Positions 1-11,960 are shown, counted from the first letter of the stretch. The stretch is 64,000 bases of DNA from Liopterus haemorrhoidalis (GCA_963971575.1 OZ020613.1:45188239-45252238); one strand, 5' to 3'. Numbers and translations are program-made. The notes: generated by a model from the letters alone, not told the origin.

Positions 1-2039
1 TTTTGTTTAAGGTTTATAAATTATATTTTCTTTGAATATTCTAGGTTAAGTTGGCGTTTTATTGTAAAATGTATGCTTTAATACATTTGGATTTTTTGTG
101 TAATCCTTAATACATATTTTCTATTTCGTAATTTTTTTTTTATCAAAAATTTATTATATATCCTATTTATAATATCTGTCACTCGTTTTTTAATGTTTAC
201 TCAAACATGAAGTAACTTACAAAATAAATTATATATTTTTTTAAAGAAAGAAATGTGGGCAATATAGCAGCTGTATGACTTTCTTTTTCTATTGGTTAAA
301 ACCATGGGCACACTGTCGAAAAATATATTTCTGCCTCAGACGTTGAAACTCATTTTATAATGAATATATTGCTACCTATAATTTCTAACAAGAAGAACAG
401 AAATATGTGTTTAAATAATGTCCTGATAATGAAAGACCTGTCAATTGACAGGTCAAAATAGAGGACTCATGTGAGCGTGGCTAAAAGTCAACCCGATTGA
501 CAGTGCCCAAAGAACAAGAAAAAGAAGTTTTTTTAATTACAATGAATTTTTATTTGTTTAATTTGTAAGATTTGAAAAGTAAAACTAATTTTTTAAATTG
601 AAATGTTGCTTTATTTATATTAATAAATACCTAAAAATACAATCCAAAATATAGGGATCCGCCAAAATATTTCATTCATTAAAGGGTGTCTCACCTTGCA
701 AAGATTTGGACTGTAGAGCCACGCACAATAGATAAGTCTAATGGCGTTTTCAATTGGACTACTCTGAAATTGTATTGCGAGCGAGCAACTGACGTAATGC
801 TCGATCCGAGTTTTACTAGCAAGCACGCCAGGACAACTCCCAATCGAATACGTTTTTATTATAGTTATTATTAATTATTTAAAAATACAATGATATCCTT
901 GCATAGTGCAGGATAATACTTTATTTAAAATTTTTATTATACATATATATATTTTGTTGGTGATTGCAATAATTTATTAGTTTTCTGTTTATTTATATTA
1001 GCAAAATGTAATTTTTTTTTTTTTAATTATATTGTTTTTTTTTTTTTATATTTGATTTATTATACAAAAAGATACATCTCTACTTGATGAAGATTCAATT
1101 AGTTCTAATAAACATACTAGCTTTAAAGTACCGCTACGCGCCATATTGCTCAACGTTGCTCTGAATCTTTAGCCAGAGAAAGAAAGAGTGCTGGGACTTG
1201 TCCCAATCGAATACAAATTTTAACAACTCTGGAGCAACTGCTCGGCCAATTAAATACGATACTTGTTTGCCGAGTGACCTGAGTGCATAGTAGAGTACCC
1301 AAGCGAATACGCTATTAGCTAATGTCACACGTCATGTAGTTTCACATCGTGGACGAATAAAACGAATATCATCCTATGTTTTACTATGTTATTTTCGCTA
1401 ATTATGCAGTGAATTTACGTGCTTTTAGCTTTTGTGCTAGAAAAATCTCAATAATAAAGAGCTACAAAAGTTAACATTTTATAAAACATTTAACTGTGTG
1501 TGACAAATAGTGCTCTATTCGCGACTCCAAATAACAATGAGACATCTGGTGGCGGCTTGGTAAATTAAACAGAAGCGTATATTTGTATAATATTTGTAGT
1601 GTGTTGTGCTGCAGTTTATGTGAATAAGGACGTATTTTTAAATATAGTGACTTAAATTCAGTGCCGAAATAATGTTTGAACAAATAAATATTAAGAAAAA
1701 ACTTTTGTCATATACGCTTCCCGTCGGCCATCAACTGTCGTACGCAGCGCCGCCAACGTTAGTTTGAGTCGCGAGTATCGATTGTTTTTTTAGGTAACCC
1801 CTTTTAAGATTGCAGCGCCAAAGTGCAAAATCCAAACTAACTAAATAGAAAATAACAACTTTTTGACATATGGACAATATGTTGTAATCTGACATTACAA
1901 AAAATTTATTGATATTTTTACCTTGATTTGTGTTATCCTAGTAAATATCACACTTATGCCAAACAGATACAAAATCTAAAAATCCAAACAAACTCATGTG
2001 TCAAAACAAAAACAAACTAGTCTATTTGGTTAGTTCAAC
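1..2039. other. AT-rich 5' flank of gene 1, no gene recognised
   Basis: I see no convincing gene here. About 241-560 resembles 17590-17970; both contain a block reading roughly GACAxxTC...AAAAGxCAACCC...TGTGCCCAAAGAA, so this is either part of the duplicated gene flank or two copies of one repeat. 740-860 and about 1128-1315 look like MITE debris: the string CCCAATCGAATAC ends one and recurs in the other. A GC-richer patch at 1740-1760 (CAGCGCCGCCAACG) recurs near 22720. Short open frames here (620-874, 1134-1328, 1471-1683) have no recognisable domains and I do not call them. Confidence 0.5.
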
Positions 2040-3079
2040 ATGATTCCGCCAGATAGAGTCTTTCTTATGATCATTTACCTATAGGTTACAGGTCTATTCT
2101 GTATGAATTTTGGTGCTATTTATGTCATTTTGATATATTTCTAGCAGTGTATTAGGTGTACCAGTGTATTATAAGAGTGCGATCATAATTTCTTGTCAGT
2201 TATGTAACAGTAAACAATGAGTTTAAAAATATCAAAACTGTGTTCTAATCCACAATGAAAATCTTAATTTAACAAAGAACCAATCAGATTACTTCAGAAC
2301 TCACCTGAGAAACAATGAAAATATGTGTTCCTAACTTAATACCTGTCAACTCATTGGCGTGTAGAGAAAAATAGTGTTCAATTAATAATCAATTCGTATA
2401 AGGTAATAAAAATAGAATGTACGCCTGTGTGTACATGTCCTTGGAAATAAGTTTGATAACTAAATGTTTCTGTCAAGTATTGCATAACGGACAAGATTTC
2501 TTGATCGCTCTGTATAAAAAAATATTTTACCAACCTGATGAAAAATACTAACTAAAAACTCAAGCATATTTCTATTTAAGTTTAATCAAAATATACTCTT
2601 TTCATGACTTGAAATTATTTGTTAATCACTTTTTTATATAATGTATTTCTTTAGTATTCTAAAAAATTATATTTTTGCTTTTGTTGCAGCATTTGATGTG
2701 CAACCAACATCAAAATAGGTAGACATTTTGACAATTCCTATTTATATTCCTCCTCCTATTTTATATAGAATAACTTAAATTATAATATCTCTTAACCCTG
2801 AAGACGGATTTAAAATACAATTTTCTGTTTATTTACACCAAGACAGCTTATTAATTCTGACGATATTAACATAATTAGGGGTGCCAGATTTTAATAATGC
2901 TAATATGAAAATCATATATTAAACATGGTGGTATATGGCTCTAGCAGTTTGTAATACCTTCAATGATCTATCATGTACACGGACTGCTACATACTAAAAT
3001 TAATAAAGCCAGCTGCTTTTAGCAAGAGTAATTGTACTTCTTTGGAAATTAGTAAACAATAGGAAGGGTTTTGTTTCAG
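2040..3079 (+). repeat. Segmental duplication, copy 1 (5' flank/leader of gene 1)
   Basis: This block aligns by eye with 18400-20494. Shared landmarks are TCTATTxTGTATGAATTT near 2095 and 18425, AATATACTCTTTT near 2590 and 18605, ATTCTAAAAAATTATATTTT near 2660 and 18690, and a pyrimidine tract plus CAG followed by CATTT(G)AxTGxGCAACCA near 2690 and 18722. The last landmark could be the acceptor of a non-coding leader exon, with AG|GTAGAC as a possible donor near 2717 in this copy only. It lies immediately upstream of start exon A1. The leader exon is inference; the duplication is visible. Confidence 0.65.
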
Positions 3080-3208
3080 GAAGGAATATGAACGACACGA
3101 GAAACAGTGATGTTATTAAAAAAGAGATTTATATTAAGACAGAAAATAAAATTATTGATGAACATGAAGTGAAGACTGAAATAAAGCACACGGCTGAATG
3201 GGACAAAA
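3080..3208 (+). CDS. Zinc-finger gene 1, start exon A1
   Basis: This first coding exon opens after TTGTTTCAG|GA; its ATG is at 3088 and its donor is AAAA|GTAATG (phase 1). It encodes about 40 residues beginning MNDTRNSDVIKKEIY, rich in Lys/Glu, with IKKE, IKTE and VKTE, each fitting the PsiKxE SUMO-acceptor consensus. It is homologous to the exons at 20495 and 25131: same acceptor context, the same ATATGAAxxA start and the same ending ExxxEWxx. No known domain is visible; it would be the acidic N-terminus of the C2H2 protein ending in exon C1. It reads into a stop 12 bases past the donor if unspliced. Splicing to Ba1 is inferred from matching phase, not from transcript data. Confidence 0.7.
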
Positions 3209-4075
3209 GTAATGACTAAAACTAAATACTGTTATTTACATTTTGTTGGCATAGTTTGTTTCAGAATTTTCGTAATTTTTGGGTAAAACTCGAAGTAACG
3301 GTACAAAGCATGCAAAATTTTCTAGATGATTGTTAAATGAATTTAGTTCAGGAGACTTTTTAAGCCTAATTCCTTAAGGTTCCTGCTTTTTGGGTTCTTC
3401 TATTACTAATCATTCACTTACTGAATCTAATGTGGTACTTAGTTTTTAGAATGACATATTTCAGAAAATTATGCTATAAAAATTAAACTGTTAAAACGAG
3501 TTAAATCAATATTTTGTTTAGTGCACATCTTAAATGTTAGGAGTATATTTGTAGGACTGTGTAGGTATGATCAAGAAACCCTTATGCTAGACGTGGTCAA
3601 ACTCTTTTCTGCGTAGACTAGAGTTGCCATCCTATTTGTTTTGACCCAAATACTGGAAACATTGTCAATTTTCCGGGCTCAGGGGCAAAATAAAAAATTT
3701 AAAAACCTTTGAAATGAAAATTTCAAGGCAGTGCGATTTTAGAAGATATCCCACGTGATTTGTGCGAAGAATGCATTATGGTTTGGTTTGATAAAATAGT
3801 GGTGTTCCAAATACCTATGCATTTTGTGAGTTTTCTACGATTACTCAAACAACAAGAGCCAATTTTTTCTCTTCGGGTAGTATTCACGAACTGGCTTTCG
3901 TCCACGCAGTTCTTACTACTTAAATTACCAGATGTTTTACAACTAAAATAAACAAAAAAAAAGAAAAGATTTTCACGCGATTACAATTGAAGCTGTATCC
4001 AAAAATTGTCGCTTATTACAGCAATTTTTAAAGTAAGAACTTACTTAATTTTTGACTTTGATTTGTTTATTGCAG
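3209..4075 (+). other. Intron A1-Ba1 of gene 1
   Basis: No gene is seen here. Around 3551-3595 a short stretch (GTAGGTATGATCAAGAAACCCTTA-like) matches the left end of the AGGG repeat family described at 47383, so an old fragment of that element is probably present. Opposed short open frames at 3723-3951 show no recognisable domain. Confidence 0.5.
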
Positions 4076-4207
4076 GAATCAAAGATGAAGTTACAGACGA
4101 CATATATTTCGAAAATACCAACATAGAGGAGATTTACATTAAGTCTGAACCTGTAGACACCAGTGAATTCCAAGATGAATTGAAGAGTGCGGCTGTCGTA
4201 AACACTG
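4076..4207 (+). CDS. Zinc-finger gene 1, acidic exon Ba1
   Basis: This internal exon has acceptor TTTATTGCAG|GAATC and donor AACACTG|GTCAGT, and is 132 nt (2 + 43 codons + 1), so both ends are phase 1 and it can be skipped without a frameshift. It encodes an acidic segment with EEIYIKSEPVDTSE and ends SAAVVNTG. IKSE fits the PsiKxE SUMO consensus. Its 3' half is clearly homologous to the 3' half of Ba2 at 25730 (EPVDISE...ADVANTG), while its 5' half is not. No catalytic or DNA-binding motif is present. The role is probably a protein-interaction or SUMO-target segment ahead of the fingers; this is inference. Confidence 0.7.
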
Positions 4208-4840
4208 GTCAGTGGAGATAGTTTACTTAACGCTTACGCTATCAGTGAATGTTTTAAGTGTTTTCTTATTGTTACTGCCAAGTTGGATGACGATTATATT
4301 TTTCTGAAACCGGCATTAAAGTAAGAGAAATAGTCAATACATTTGTGGTAAATCACATTAAAATAAACCATTTTTGTACTATTTAATAATGTGTTTTTGT
4401 ACTATTTAATAATATCTAATAACTTTATAATTAATAATAATACACTCCCGGACAAATCAAGTGGGCCAGCGCTTATATTTCTTATGCCCAATTGCTAAAG
4501 ACCAAATTAAATGTTTTAAAATCAAATTATCACTAAGTTGGTCGTGTTCTCATGACATGCGTCTATTAACAATAAGATACTTGTTTTTTCATTACTAATG
4601 ATGAGTCCTGCTTTACGAGCTTCGACGTCAATAAGATCAGTTAGGTATATATTACGTCTTCAACCTTATTTGAAATAATATCCAGGTCACTTGCAGACCC
4701 TCAAAGCTTGCGGTATCCATTGAGCTGTAGACCACGGTGGTTGGTATCTTGGGATTTTCGTAACACCATCTCTATCATAAATACCACATAGGGTATTTAA
4801 TACCCCAACCAAAATTACACTTTAATGTCTAGCATTAAAA
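4208..4840. other. Intron sequence, no gene seen
   Basis: This is the start of the long Ba1-Bb1 intron. It is AT-rich, with a small direct repeat of TGTxTTTTTGTACTATTTAATAAT near 4370-4410. The end of the stretch (about 4780-4840) may already belong to the LINE fragment that follows. Confidence 0.4.
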
Positions 4841-5390
4841 TTGCCTAGCAACGCAGTGCTTCGTAAACTTATCTATGTATTTAAATGTCTTAGATACTCT
4901 GTTAACATCTCTACTTTAAAAATTCTTTATTACAGTGTAGCCCAGTCAACATTTCAGTATGGCATACTTATCTGGGGACGGGCAGTTAAAACAGTGTTAT
5001 ATAAAGTAAAAGTGTGTCAGAACTTACTGTTAAGAATTATTTTCAATAAACCGGTTAGATACTCGACACAATATCTGTATAAAGAGAGTGGAGTTTTTAA
5101 CATATCCAAACTGTATCTCAAATCAGTAGCTTCTTATTGTTTGAAGATTTAATTAAAATTTTATGATTTTCTCCAGTGTCCTGCTCATAGGTATTAGAAT
5201 ATCAGAATTAATTTTAATAAGACCAGCTTAAATAGTAGTTCAAATAGAAATTTAGTTATTCAAATTTTTCATTTATTATTCCTAAATTGTATAATTCATT
5301 TCTTGTAAATATTAAATTTAATCTTTTAAATTTCTCTAAATTGTGTGGCCGTAGGCTTGTGTGGCTCTCATAGAAAACAAAATATATAAA
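4841..5390 (+). mobile_element. LINE 3' fragment (reverse transcriptase C-terminus)
   Basis: A frame of about 103 codons (4841-5152) reads LKILYYSVAQSTFQYGILIWG and then KVKVCQNLLLRII, the thumb/C-terminal pattern of non-LTR reverse transcriptases (YYxLxQSxxxYGIxxWG, then a xVQKxxxRxI helix). Catalytic motifs are absent, so this is a 5'-truncated copy; the rest to about 5390 is an AT-rich tail. It lies in the Ba1-Bb1 intron, next to a LINE of opposite orientation. The clade is not resolved. Confidence 0.75.
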
Positions 5391-5559
5391 CAAATTTTGT
5401 ACAATATAAAGGACAAAAAATAATACAAAAATCAAAATATGTTTTGCAAGGTTACAAAATATTATTAACGTTGTTCTTAAAATTGTTAAGATTTGTTGAA
5501 TTGACTACAGCGGCTGGTAGGCTATTCCAAGCATGAAATACCCGGTTTGAATTAAAACA

Positions 5560-8130
5560 CTAACGCACTTTCTTCCTAAATCGTTCACGGTAAAGTTTGA
5601 GATTATGTCCTCGCAGTCTTTCATCCACACTTCGATCAAATAAGCCGGACAGGTCACACATATATTTGTCAGTCAGTATACGGTAGGTGGTGATAAGATC
5701 GCCACGTTGACGACGAGCAGTGAGGGTGGTTAGCTTAAGGAGGCGTATACGTGCTTGATAAGGTAAAGATTTAAGTTCAGGGAGAGCCTGATTGCACGGC
5801 GTTGCACTCGTTCCAGTAAGTTTATATCTTTTTGCAATGGAAGACACCGCACTGTAACACTGAACTCCAGGATAGGTCTGACATAAGTAGTGAATAGTCT
5901 CATTTTAAGTTCTGCAGAGGGTCGGTGAAACGATTTCCTAATAATAAACAACAAATAATTTGCTTTCCTGACACAGGATAAAACTTGTTGGGACCAGCTT
6001 AAATCCGATGTAACGATAATTCTAAGATCTGTCTGCGACTTAACCTTGTTTAATGTAACGCCATCCAGTGTATAGTTCGCTCTGGGATTATTTCGTCCAA
6101 TGTGTAAGACACATATTTTAGTAATGTTAAGTGGAAGAAGCCAATTAGTCGTCCAGAGGTGAATTTTGTTAAGGTCGTTTTGAATCGTAGAGTGGTCAGT
6201 AAATGCGTTGTTGAAAAACTTCGTATCATCGGCAAACATTGCATATGGAGAATTTATAACAAGTGGAAGGTCGGCTACGTAGATTAAAAACAACAGGGGC
6301 CCAAGTACAGAACCCTGTGGAATTCCACTTATTACAGATCGCTGAGAGGAAAGATCATCGCCAATTTTAACTTGAAATGTCAGACCAGTTAGAAAAGATT
6401 TTATCCATCTAAGCAGCTTACCTCGAATGCCATAATGACCCAGCTTTTCGAGCAGCCTTCGAATCGGTACCTTATCAAAGACGCGTGAGAAATCAAGATA
6501 AATCATGTCGAGAGGGATATCATTGTCAAGAGCATGGGTTCACATGTTGGTGCAGTAAATCATATTTGTTGTAACAGAACGGCCAGGTAGAAAGCCAAAT
6601 GGCAGCATCTTGGCCACTATTATCCTCTCCATCATTTTCCTCACTGATGAAGCAACACTAATGGGCCTGTAATTTGCTGGAACCAATTTGTCGCCCTTTC
6701 TTAAATATGGGGGTGACATATGCTAGCTTCCAAGAAGATGGGATAGTGCCAGTAGTAAAAGATTGGGTCATTATTCTGGATAAAGGTTCTGCAAATGTGT
6801 TTTTACATCGCTTGAGTATCACAGACGGAAGATTGTCTGGGCCTGGGGTAGATGATTCACGTAAATTTGCCAGTTCCTTATAAACCAAATCGGGGGAGAA
6901 TTCGATATCCATCAGACTGCTATTCACAAGTAGATTTTGATCCAGTAGTGGTAAAGGACCCTCGGGCTCGATGGTATAAGAAGTCACAAATTCATCGGCA
7001 AATAGATCAGCAACTAATCGGTGATCAGAGTGGATTACTCCAGATGCATTCTTCAAGACGGGTAAAGAAACATTAGAAGTAAATGAAGAACGAACATAGT
7101 TATAAAAAGCCTGGGAACCTTTAGCAAGTAAATTACTTTCGAATTCTTTTCTAGACTGTCTGATTTCAGAGGTTAATTTGTTTGATAGTTGTCGATGCTG
7201 CTTGTATAGATCCTGGCTGGGATTTTTCTTACATTTCTTCCAGAGACGACATTTTTCTTGTTGTAATTTATAGTGGTATGCAGTGAACGACTTTTTCACT
7301 GAAGTAAAATTTTGAGAGCGGACTGAAGTAAATTTAGTGGTACAATGTAATACGTGGTTATGGAGAACATGCAATTGATCGTTAGCGTTGAGATCATTAA
7401 GCATAACACAAAAATCGGTAGTTGAAAGAGATTCATTGATGGCTGAGAAGTTAGCATTTCAAATATTCTTGCGCTGGGTAATCTTACTAACTGGATTAAT
7501 GATAACTTGAGTTGAAGCCAAAATACACGCATGGTCAGAAATTCCAATGGGTGGAAGATACTTAATATCACTAAATAAGCTTGATTTGTTGGTTAGAATT
7601 AAATCAAGCGTCGATGGTGTCTGAGAGTTACGAAATCACGTAGGCTGAGTGATGAGTTGAGATAAATTGGAATCTACAATCAATTTCGTAAACAAATTTT
7701 GGGCGGAAGTTCCATCGCTGCTGTCTCTTATCGGTCATGATATTTTAGGAAAGTTGAAATCACCAAATATAATTAGGTTTTTATGTTTATCAGATAATTT
7801 TTGAATCGTATCAAACAGGTGGATATAGTCTTCTATTAGCAATGTAGGCTCTCGATAAATAACTCAAAGCAGAAATTCAACCGAAAAAAAATTTACAGTC
7901 ACCCAAAGGGATTGCATATTTGTAATAGTTATATTTACGTTTTCAAGATGACGATTGCGCAATACAGTTTCTAGAAAATAAATACAAACACCTCCTCCCT
8001 TACGGCCTACTCGGTCACATCGGTGTAGAACATAACCAGGAATCTTATATATAGATGACGGATGCGAAGGTGTTAGCCAGGTCTCAGTGATCAGTATACA
8101 TGTTGGTTTTATTTTAATAACAGTCATCAA
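5560..8130 (-). pseudogene. LINE ORF2: endonuclease and reverse transcriptase, frameshifted
   Basis: Endonuclease motifs are ITETWL with GGGVCIY (8130-7864), GDFNFP near 7750 and GISDHA near 7540, which are the substrate-binding and catalytic patches of APE endonucleases. Reverse transcriptase motifs are STPGPDNLP and SSWKLAYVTPIFKKG (7404-6658), then IYLDFSRVFDKVPIRRLL, GIPQGSVLGPLLFLIY and the catalytic box MFADDTKFF (6506-5730). The FADD aspartates are intact. The frame changes between 7864 and 7571, near 6600 and near 5800, and an in-frame stop follows GDFNFPKIS. The original protein would have used target-primed reverse transcription; this copy cannot make it whole. Confidence 0.85.
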
Positions 8131-8198
8131 AAAATCATCAAATTTAGCACAAATAGAAGCAAGATTAGTGTAAAAGAATGTAATGTTAGAGACATAGC

Positions 8199-8980
8199 TT
8201 AAGCGTTTTTTGAGGCGGTTGGTTTCTCGATAATTTTAGGCAGGCCGTTAATATATTTAATGGTAAGATTGGTTTCACCATTTTTCACGCGAACGCTGAG
8301 CTCTTCACGCAACTGGCCCAGATAGTTCCTCTGTCTAGGCGTTTGGTCATTACCAATTGAAACGTGGCTAAAATCAGACTGTAATAAGCAGCGTTTATTT
8401 TTTAGTATCATTCGAGCCTCGGAGACATTGCGCAGCGTCAGCTTGACAGGACGGGGTTTATTATCATTTTTAATTTTTCCTAGGCGTCTAACAGTGAAGG
8501 CTTCAATTCGGTGTTGTTTGATATTTTTAACAAAATATCATTAACAGCTTCACCGTCGGATTTTCTTGATTTATCATCATGCTCCGGTAGATCATATATA
8601 TTGATATTTTTCTGGTGATTTTGGCGGTCATTTAATTCTACTAACAGATTTTCAAACAATTTTGGTGAAATGTCAGTGGTGCAAGAGATTTTTTCCTCAA
8701 TTTTAAGAATTCTGTCCTTTAAATTGTTTAAGAGCTTTGTGAGGCCGGAAAGTTTATCACTTTCCTCTGAGCATTTTGTGCAAAAATATTTCAAATTCTT
8801 AGATTTTTGTCTTGTGACGCGTTTTACGTCATCAGTTGATAAGTTGGAACAAGCAGTATGGACATGTAGCTTACACATATCACAAACAACAGAGAGCGCC
8901 CGGTCGGTGATTAGTCTTGAACACTCAGCACACGAAGACTTGATGAATGGACTAATGGTGCCCTCTTCAGGTTTCAACAA
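8199..8980 (-). pseudogene. LINE ORF1 with PHD-like zinc finger
   Basis: 8980-8480 encodes CAECSRLI then CDMCKLHVHTAC and FCTKCSEE: a C4HC3 pattern like PHD fingers in ORF1 of CR1-type LINEs, followed by a coiled-coil-like stretch (LTKLLNNLKDRILKIEEKIS). 8411-8199, in a different frame, gives the usual ORF1 C-terminus (DQTPRQRNYLGQLREEL, then GETNLTIKYINGLPKI). The frameshift between the two parts marks it as broken. The ORF1 protein is expected to bind the element's RNA; that is family knowledge, not visible here. Confidence 0.75.
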
Positions 8981-9260
8981 TTATTGAATATTTATATGAT
9001 AAATTAATTAACTATAGAAAAAGGTTTGTGACCCTGCTGGGTTGTTCCCAAAATGACAGTTTTATGGGAATAATTTCACACACTAAAATATAGTTAAAGT
9101 TACTAAAGTCTAACTTATCTGCATTTGATTCAGAAAACCGCATTTCCACACCTCACCAACACAGTAACAACTTATCACACAACAATTGAATACTTAATAT
9201 TTAGATAAATAGATAATATTTCTAAATAATAGTAGAGCAAAACTTGGCTGCAAATATGCT

Positions 9261-9586
9261 AAACAATGATATATAAATCTGTTCTGCAGAATAAAATTAT
9301 TATTATTATTTTTATTCTGTTTCTTTTTCTGTTTTGTTTAATATTTTCTTTGTATTGTTCATTTATATTAAGACATTTTTATGCTATAACTATATATGAT
9401 GATCATTTTTTATACCATAAATTATAGTTTTGCATTATTTAATTGTTTATTCTGTTTATGCACTGTTAACTTGTTATATGCGTAAACACACAAATATTAT
9501 TTTTAATATAAATACATAATTATTCAGAATTTATGAAACGCAAAGCGATGATACATATATAATGTATAAATTATATATCAAAATAC
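9261..9586. other. AT-rich spacer, no gene
   Basis: There is an (ATT)n run at about 9298-9320, then AT-rich sequence leading into the body of the first SINE. No coding signal is seen. Confidence 0.4.
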
Positions 9587-9659
9587 TGCCTCACCGGGAA
9601 CGAACCCGTCAATCTAAGAATTTCGCGTTCTCGTCCTAAACCACTAGACTACGAAGGCA
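9587..9659 (-). repeat. tRNA-derived SINE, copy 1 (tRNA-like head)
   Basis: On the minus strand it starts TGCCTTCGTAGTCTAGTGG (box A-like) and ends with a box B-like GGGTTCG.TCCCGGTGAGGCA with one base missing. The SINE body extends to about 9510: AACGCAAAGCGATGATACATATATAATGTA is shared with copy 2, given in two parts because it is long (AACGCAAAGCGATGATAC, then ATATATAATGTA). The anticodon loop lacks the U33 of a working tRNA, so this is a SINE rather than a tRNA gene. Confidence 0.7.
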
Positions 9660-9952
9660 TGTGATTGTGTATATGATATTAGTGTTGACTTATTGTGACT
9701 ACCATATCACGTAAATTTTGTACATTTCTATTGAGCTAGATTGTAATAGAATCCAAAATTCACATTGTCTGGTTGTGTATTCACAAATAAATATAATATA
9801 AATACATAGTTATTCAGGGTTCGATTCCCGCTGAGGCAGTATTTTTAAATTTAATTTCTTCATTATTTTTAATATAAGTACATAGTTGCTCAGAACGACT
9901 GAATCGCAAAGCGATAATACATATATAATGTAGAAATTAAGTATCAAAATAC

Positions 9953-10027
9953 TACCTCACCGGGAATCGAACCCGTCAACTCAAGAATTTCGCGTTCTTG
10001 TTCTAGAGCCACTAGACTACGAAGGCA
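9953..10027 (-). repeat. tRNA-derived SINE, copy 2 (tRNA-like head)
   Basis: This is the second copy, about 370 bp from the first and in the same orientation. Box A is TAGTCTAGTGG and box B GGTTCGATTCC is a perfect consensus. The acceptor arms TGCCTTC and GAGG(T)A pair imperfectly. The anticodon stem AAGAA/TTCTT carries the loop CGCGAAA, which lacks U33. A third remnant with AGGGTTCGATTCCCGC lies at about 9817-9840 on the plus strand. The body sequence (TCGCAAAGCGATAATAC) is shared with copy 1 at 9895-9940. Confidence 0.7.
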
Positions 10028-10259
10028 TGCGTTTGAGTATACGATATTATTTTTAATATTCATACCACGAGCCGTTCCTTACAATTCTCGGTACACAAAT
10101 TGTCAAATTTTGTTAACCTAAAATATTAGGATATATGTACATACTTATAGAAAATAATTATTGAAAATAAAATAATATTATGAACTTCTGCATGCGGGGG
10201 ATAATATTATATAATACTATAACAAAATAAATAAATAAGGTTTTTATAAATTATTGTTA

Positions 10260-11960
10260 ATAATAATAATAATAAACAACTTTATTTCGGCGATGTTTCA
10301 GCTAATACTGGTCTTCCAACTTAACCTTTAAAAATATAAATACAAAATACATTTTTACAAAAAATATTCATACAATGTACACAGCAGACATAAAGATATA
10401 CATACATTAAAAAAATAATAATAATGAAAATATTTTCAGGTGAGAATCATAGATGAATCGAAATAACGAACTTGTTTCACTATTTAACTATAAAATGAAC
10501 ACTATTAAATAAAGGTAGATGAAAGTCAGTATCAATTACTAGATTATTTATGACAAAAATAACTGACGCTTATATCTCTGTTTAAATTTATTGTGTGAGT
10601 AGGATTTCATATGCACGGGAACATTGTTGTAAAATTTCGGAGCACTGTATGAGAAGGATCGTTTAAAAAATTCAGATTTGTACGGCGATATATTAAGGAT
10701 TGAAGTGTGACGTAAAGGAAGATTGTGGCACCTAGTTCGGGTGATTAATTTTTGAACTAAATATCTGGGGGATTGATCATTAAGCAACTTATGTACAAAG
10801 GTAACATAATATAATTTTCTACGTTTTTTCGTATTCAACCATTGAAGAGTGTTCAGCCCTTCAGAAGTCGGAGATCTCCTTCGCAAAGATAAGGCGAATC
10901 TAACACAACAGTTTTGGGTTTTTTGAATGCGCTATTTGTCTATAGCGGAAAGACAATATATGTTCCTTTGGCTCCTATGAGGAGCATAGGGCTTCCACAA
11001 AACTCTTCCAGCGTATTTTATTGACCGCAAGATGTTTAATCTCCAGCCATGATTTTCCATAATTCCTCGCTTCTTGAATAATTGTCCGTCTCGAGGTTGT
11101 TTTTGGCCTTCCGATTTTGCGTGTGCCTTGTGAATTCCAATCCAAGGCCATTCTAGGCATGCTAGTCCGCTCTCTCCTCAGGACATGTCCTATCCATTTC
11201 CACTTGCTCAATTTTATTTCCTTCCGGATATCTGTTTGGTTTGTTCGTTGCCGTAGCTCTACGTTAGATATTATTTCCGGCCAGAACACTCGGATGATTC
11301 TGCGGAGACATCTGTTTACAAAGGATTGCAATTTGGAAGAGATTACACGAGTAACCTTCCTGGTCTCACATCCGTAGAGTAGCACCGATTTCACATTTGT
11401 GTTGAACAAGCGCAGATTTGTGTTTCTTGAGTTATAATTGGATCTCCAGACAGCATTTAACATACCGAAAGCTTGCCTGGCTTTGTTCAAGCGTTGCTCA
11501 ATATCCAGCATTGCTCCTCCATCTTTGGCAATTATGCTGCCAAGGTACAAATCTCATCTACATCTTCAATATCTTCCTGGCCAATTTTTAGCGGAAAGAC
11601 AAGGACCATACAAAATATCACCGTAGTTGAATATGGAAAGCACCAGGTTGTTAGCTAAAGGTTTCCTCAAACTTTTTGATAAACAGAATCGATTCATATA
11701 CAAATTTTTCAAAGCAAGGAAAGCTCTTTTCAGCAGAGAACTTATATATGACTTGAACCTTAGTTGAGTATCCATAATGACTCTCAGATTTTTATGTTCC
11801 TCGCCTACTGGCAGTGTGGACCCATTTAGTACAATATTAAAATTTTGCGCTACTAGATCACGTTTTGATTTATTGCCAAAGAGCATTATAGCTGATTTAG
11901 ATGCATTTAGACTGAGACAGTGGTTTATTGTCTTAATGCGCTGTTTCATCTTAGAATAAA
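10260..11960 (-). mobile_element. LINE 3' portion, interrupted by an RTE fragment
   Basis: The outer LINE reads from 11949 down: NASKSAIMLFGNKS, then LNGSTLPVGEEHKNLRVIMD, then NYGDILYGPCLSA, which is the thumb region of a non-LTR reverse transcriptase. It stops at 11590 and resumes at 10956 with DKQRIQKTQNCCVRFALSL and PTSEGLNTLQWL (10886-10548), ending near 10260 in an ATT/TAA repeat tail. The same 13 bases, AGCGGAAAGACAA, occur on both sides of the break (10944-10956 and 11590-11602), which is the target-site duplication of the inner element. Confidence 0.85.
10957..11589 (-). mobile_element. RTE-like LINE fragment nested in the LINE
   Basis: The 633-bp insert has an open frame (11550-10975) reading YLGSIIAKDGGAMLDIEQRL, KARQAFGMLNAVW, LLYGCETRKV, IRKEIKLSKWKWIGHVLRR and a GRPKTT box. 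This is the C-terminal region of RTE-group LINEs. It is 5'-truncated, with only about 18 bp of 3' sequence after its stop, as in RTE elements. The 13-bp TSD AGCGGAAAGACAA flanks it exactly. It lies in the same orientation as its host LINE. Confidence 0.88.

Larger units (their letters stand above)
5380..9260 (-). mobile_element. Near full-length LINE with PHD-type ORF1, degraded
   Basis: On the minus strand, 5' to 3', I read an ORF1 with a PHD-like Cys/His finger (about 8980-8199), an APE-type endonuclease (about 8150-7430) and a reverse transcriptase (about 7400-5560). This order and the PHD-bearing ORF1 suit the CR1/Jockey-like LINE groups. ORF2 is split over at least three frames, so the copy is dead. 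It occupies about 3.9 kb of the gene 1 Ba1-Bb1 intron, antisense to the gene. The ends are approximate and I did not find a clear TSD. Confidence 0.85.

Noticed and set aside
9587..10027. Functional tRNA genes
   Set aside because: The anticodon loop lacks U33, the acceptor pairing is poor and the copies share extra body sequence, so they are SINEs.
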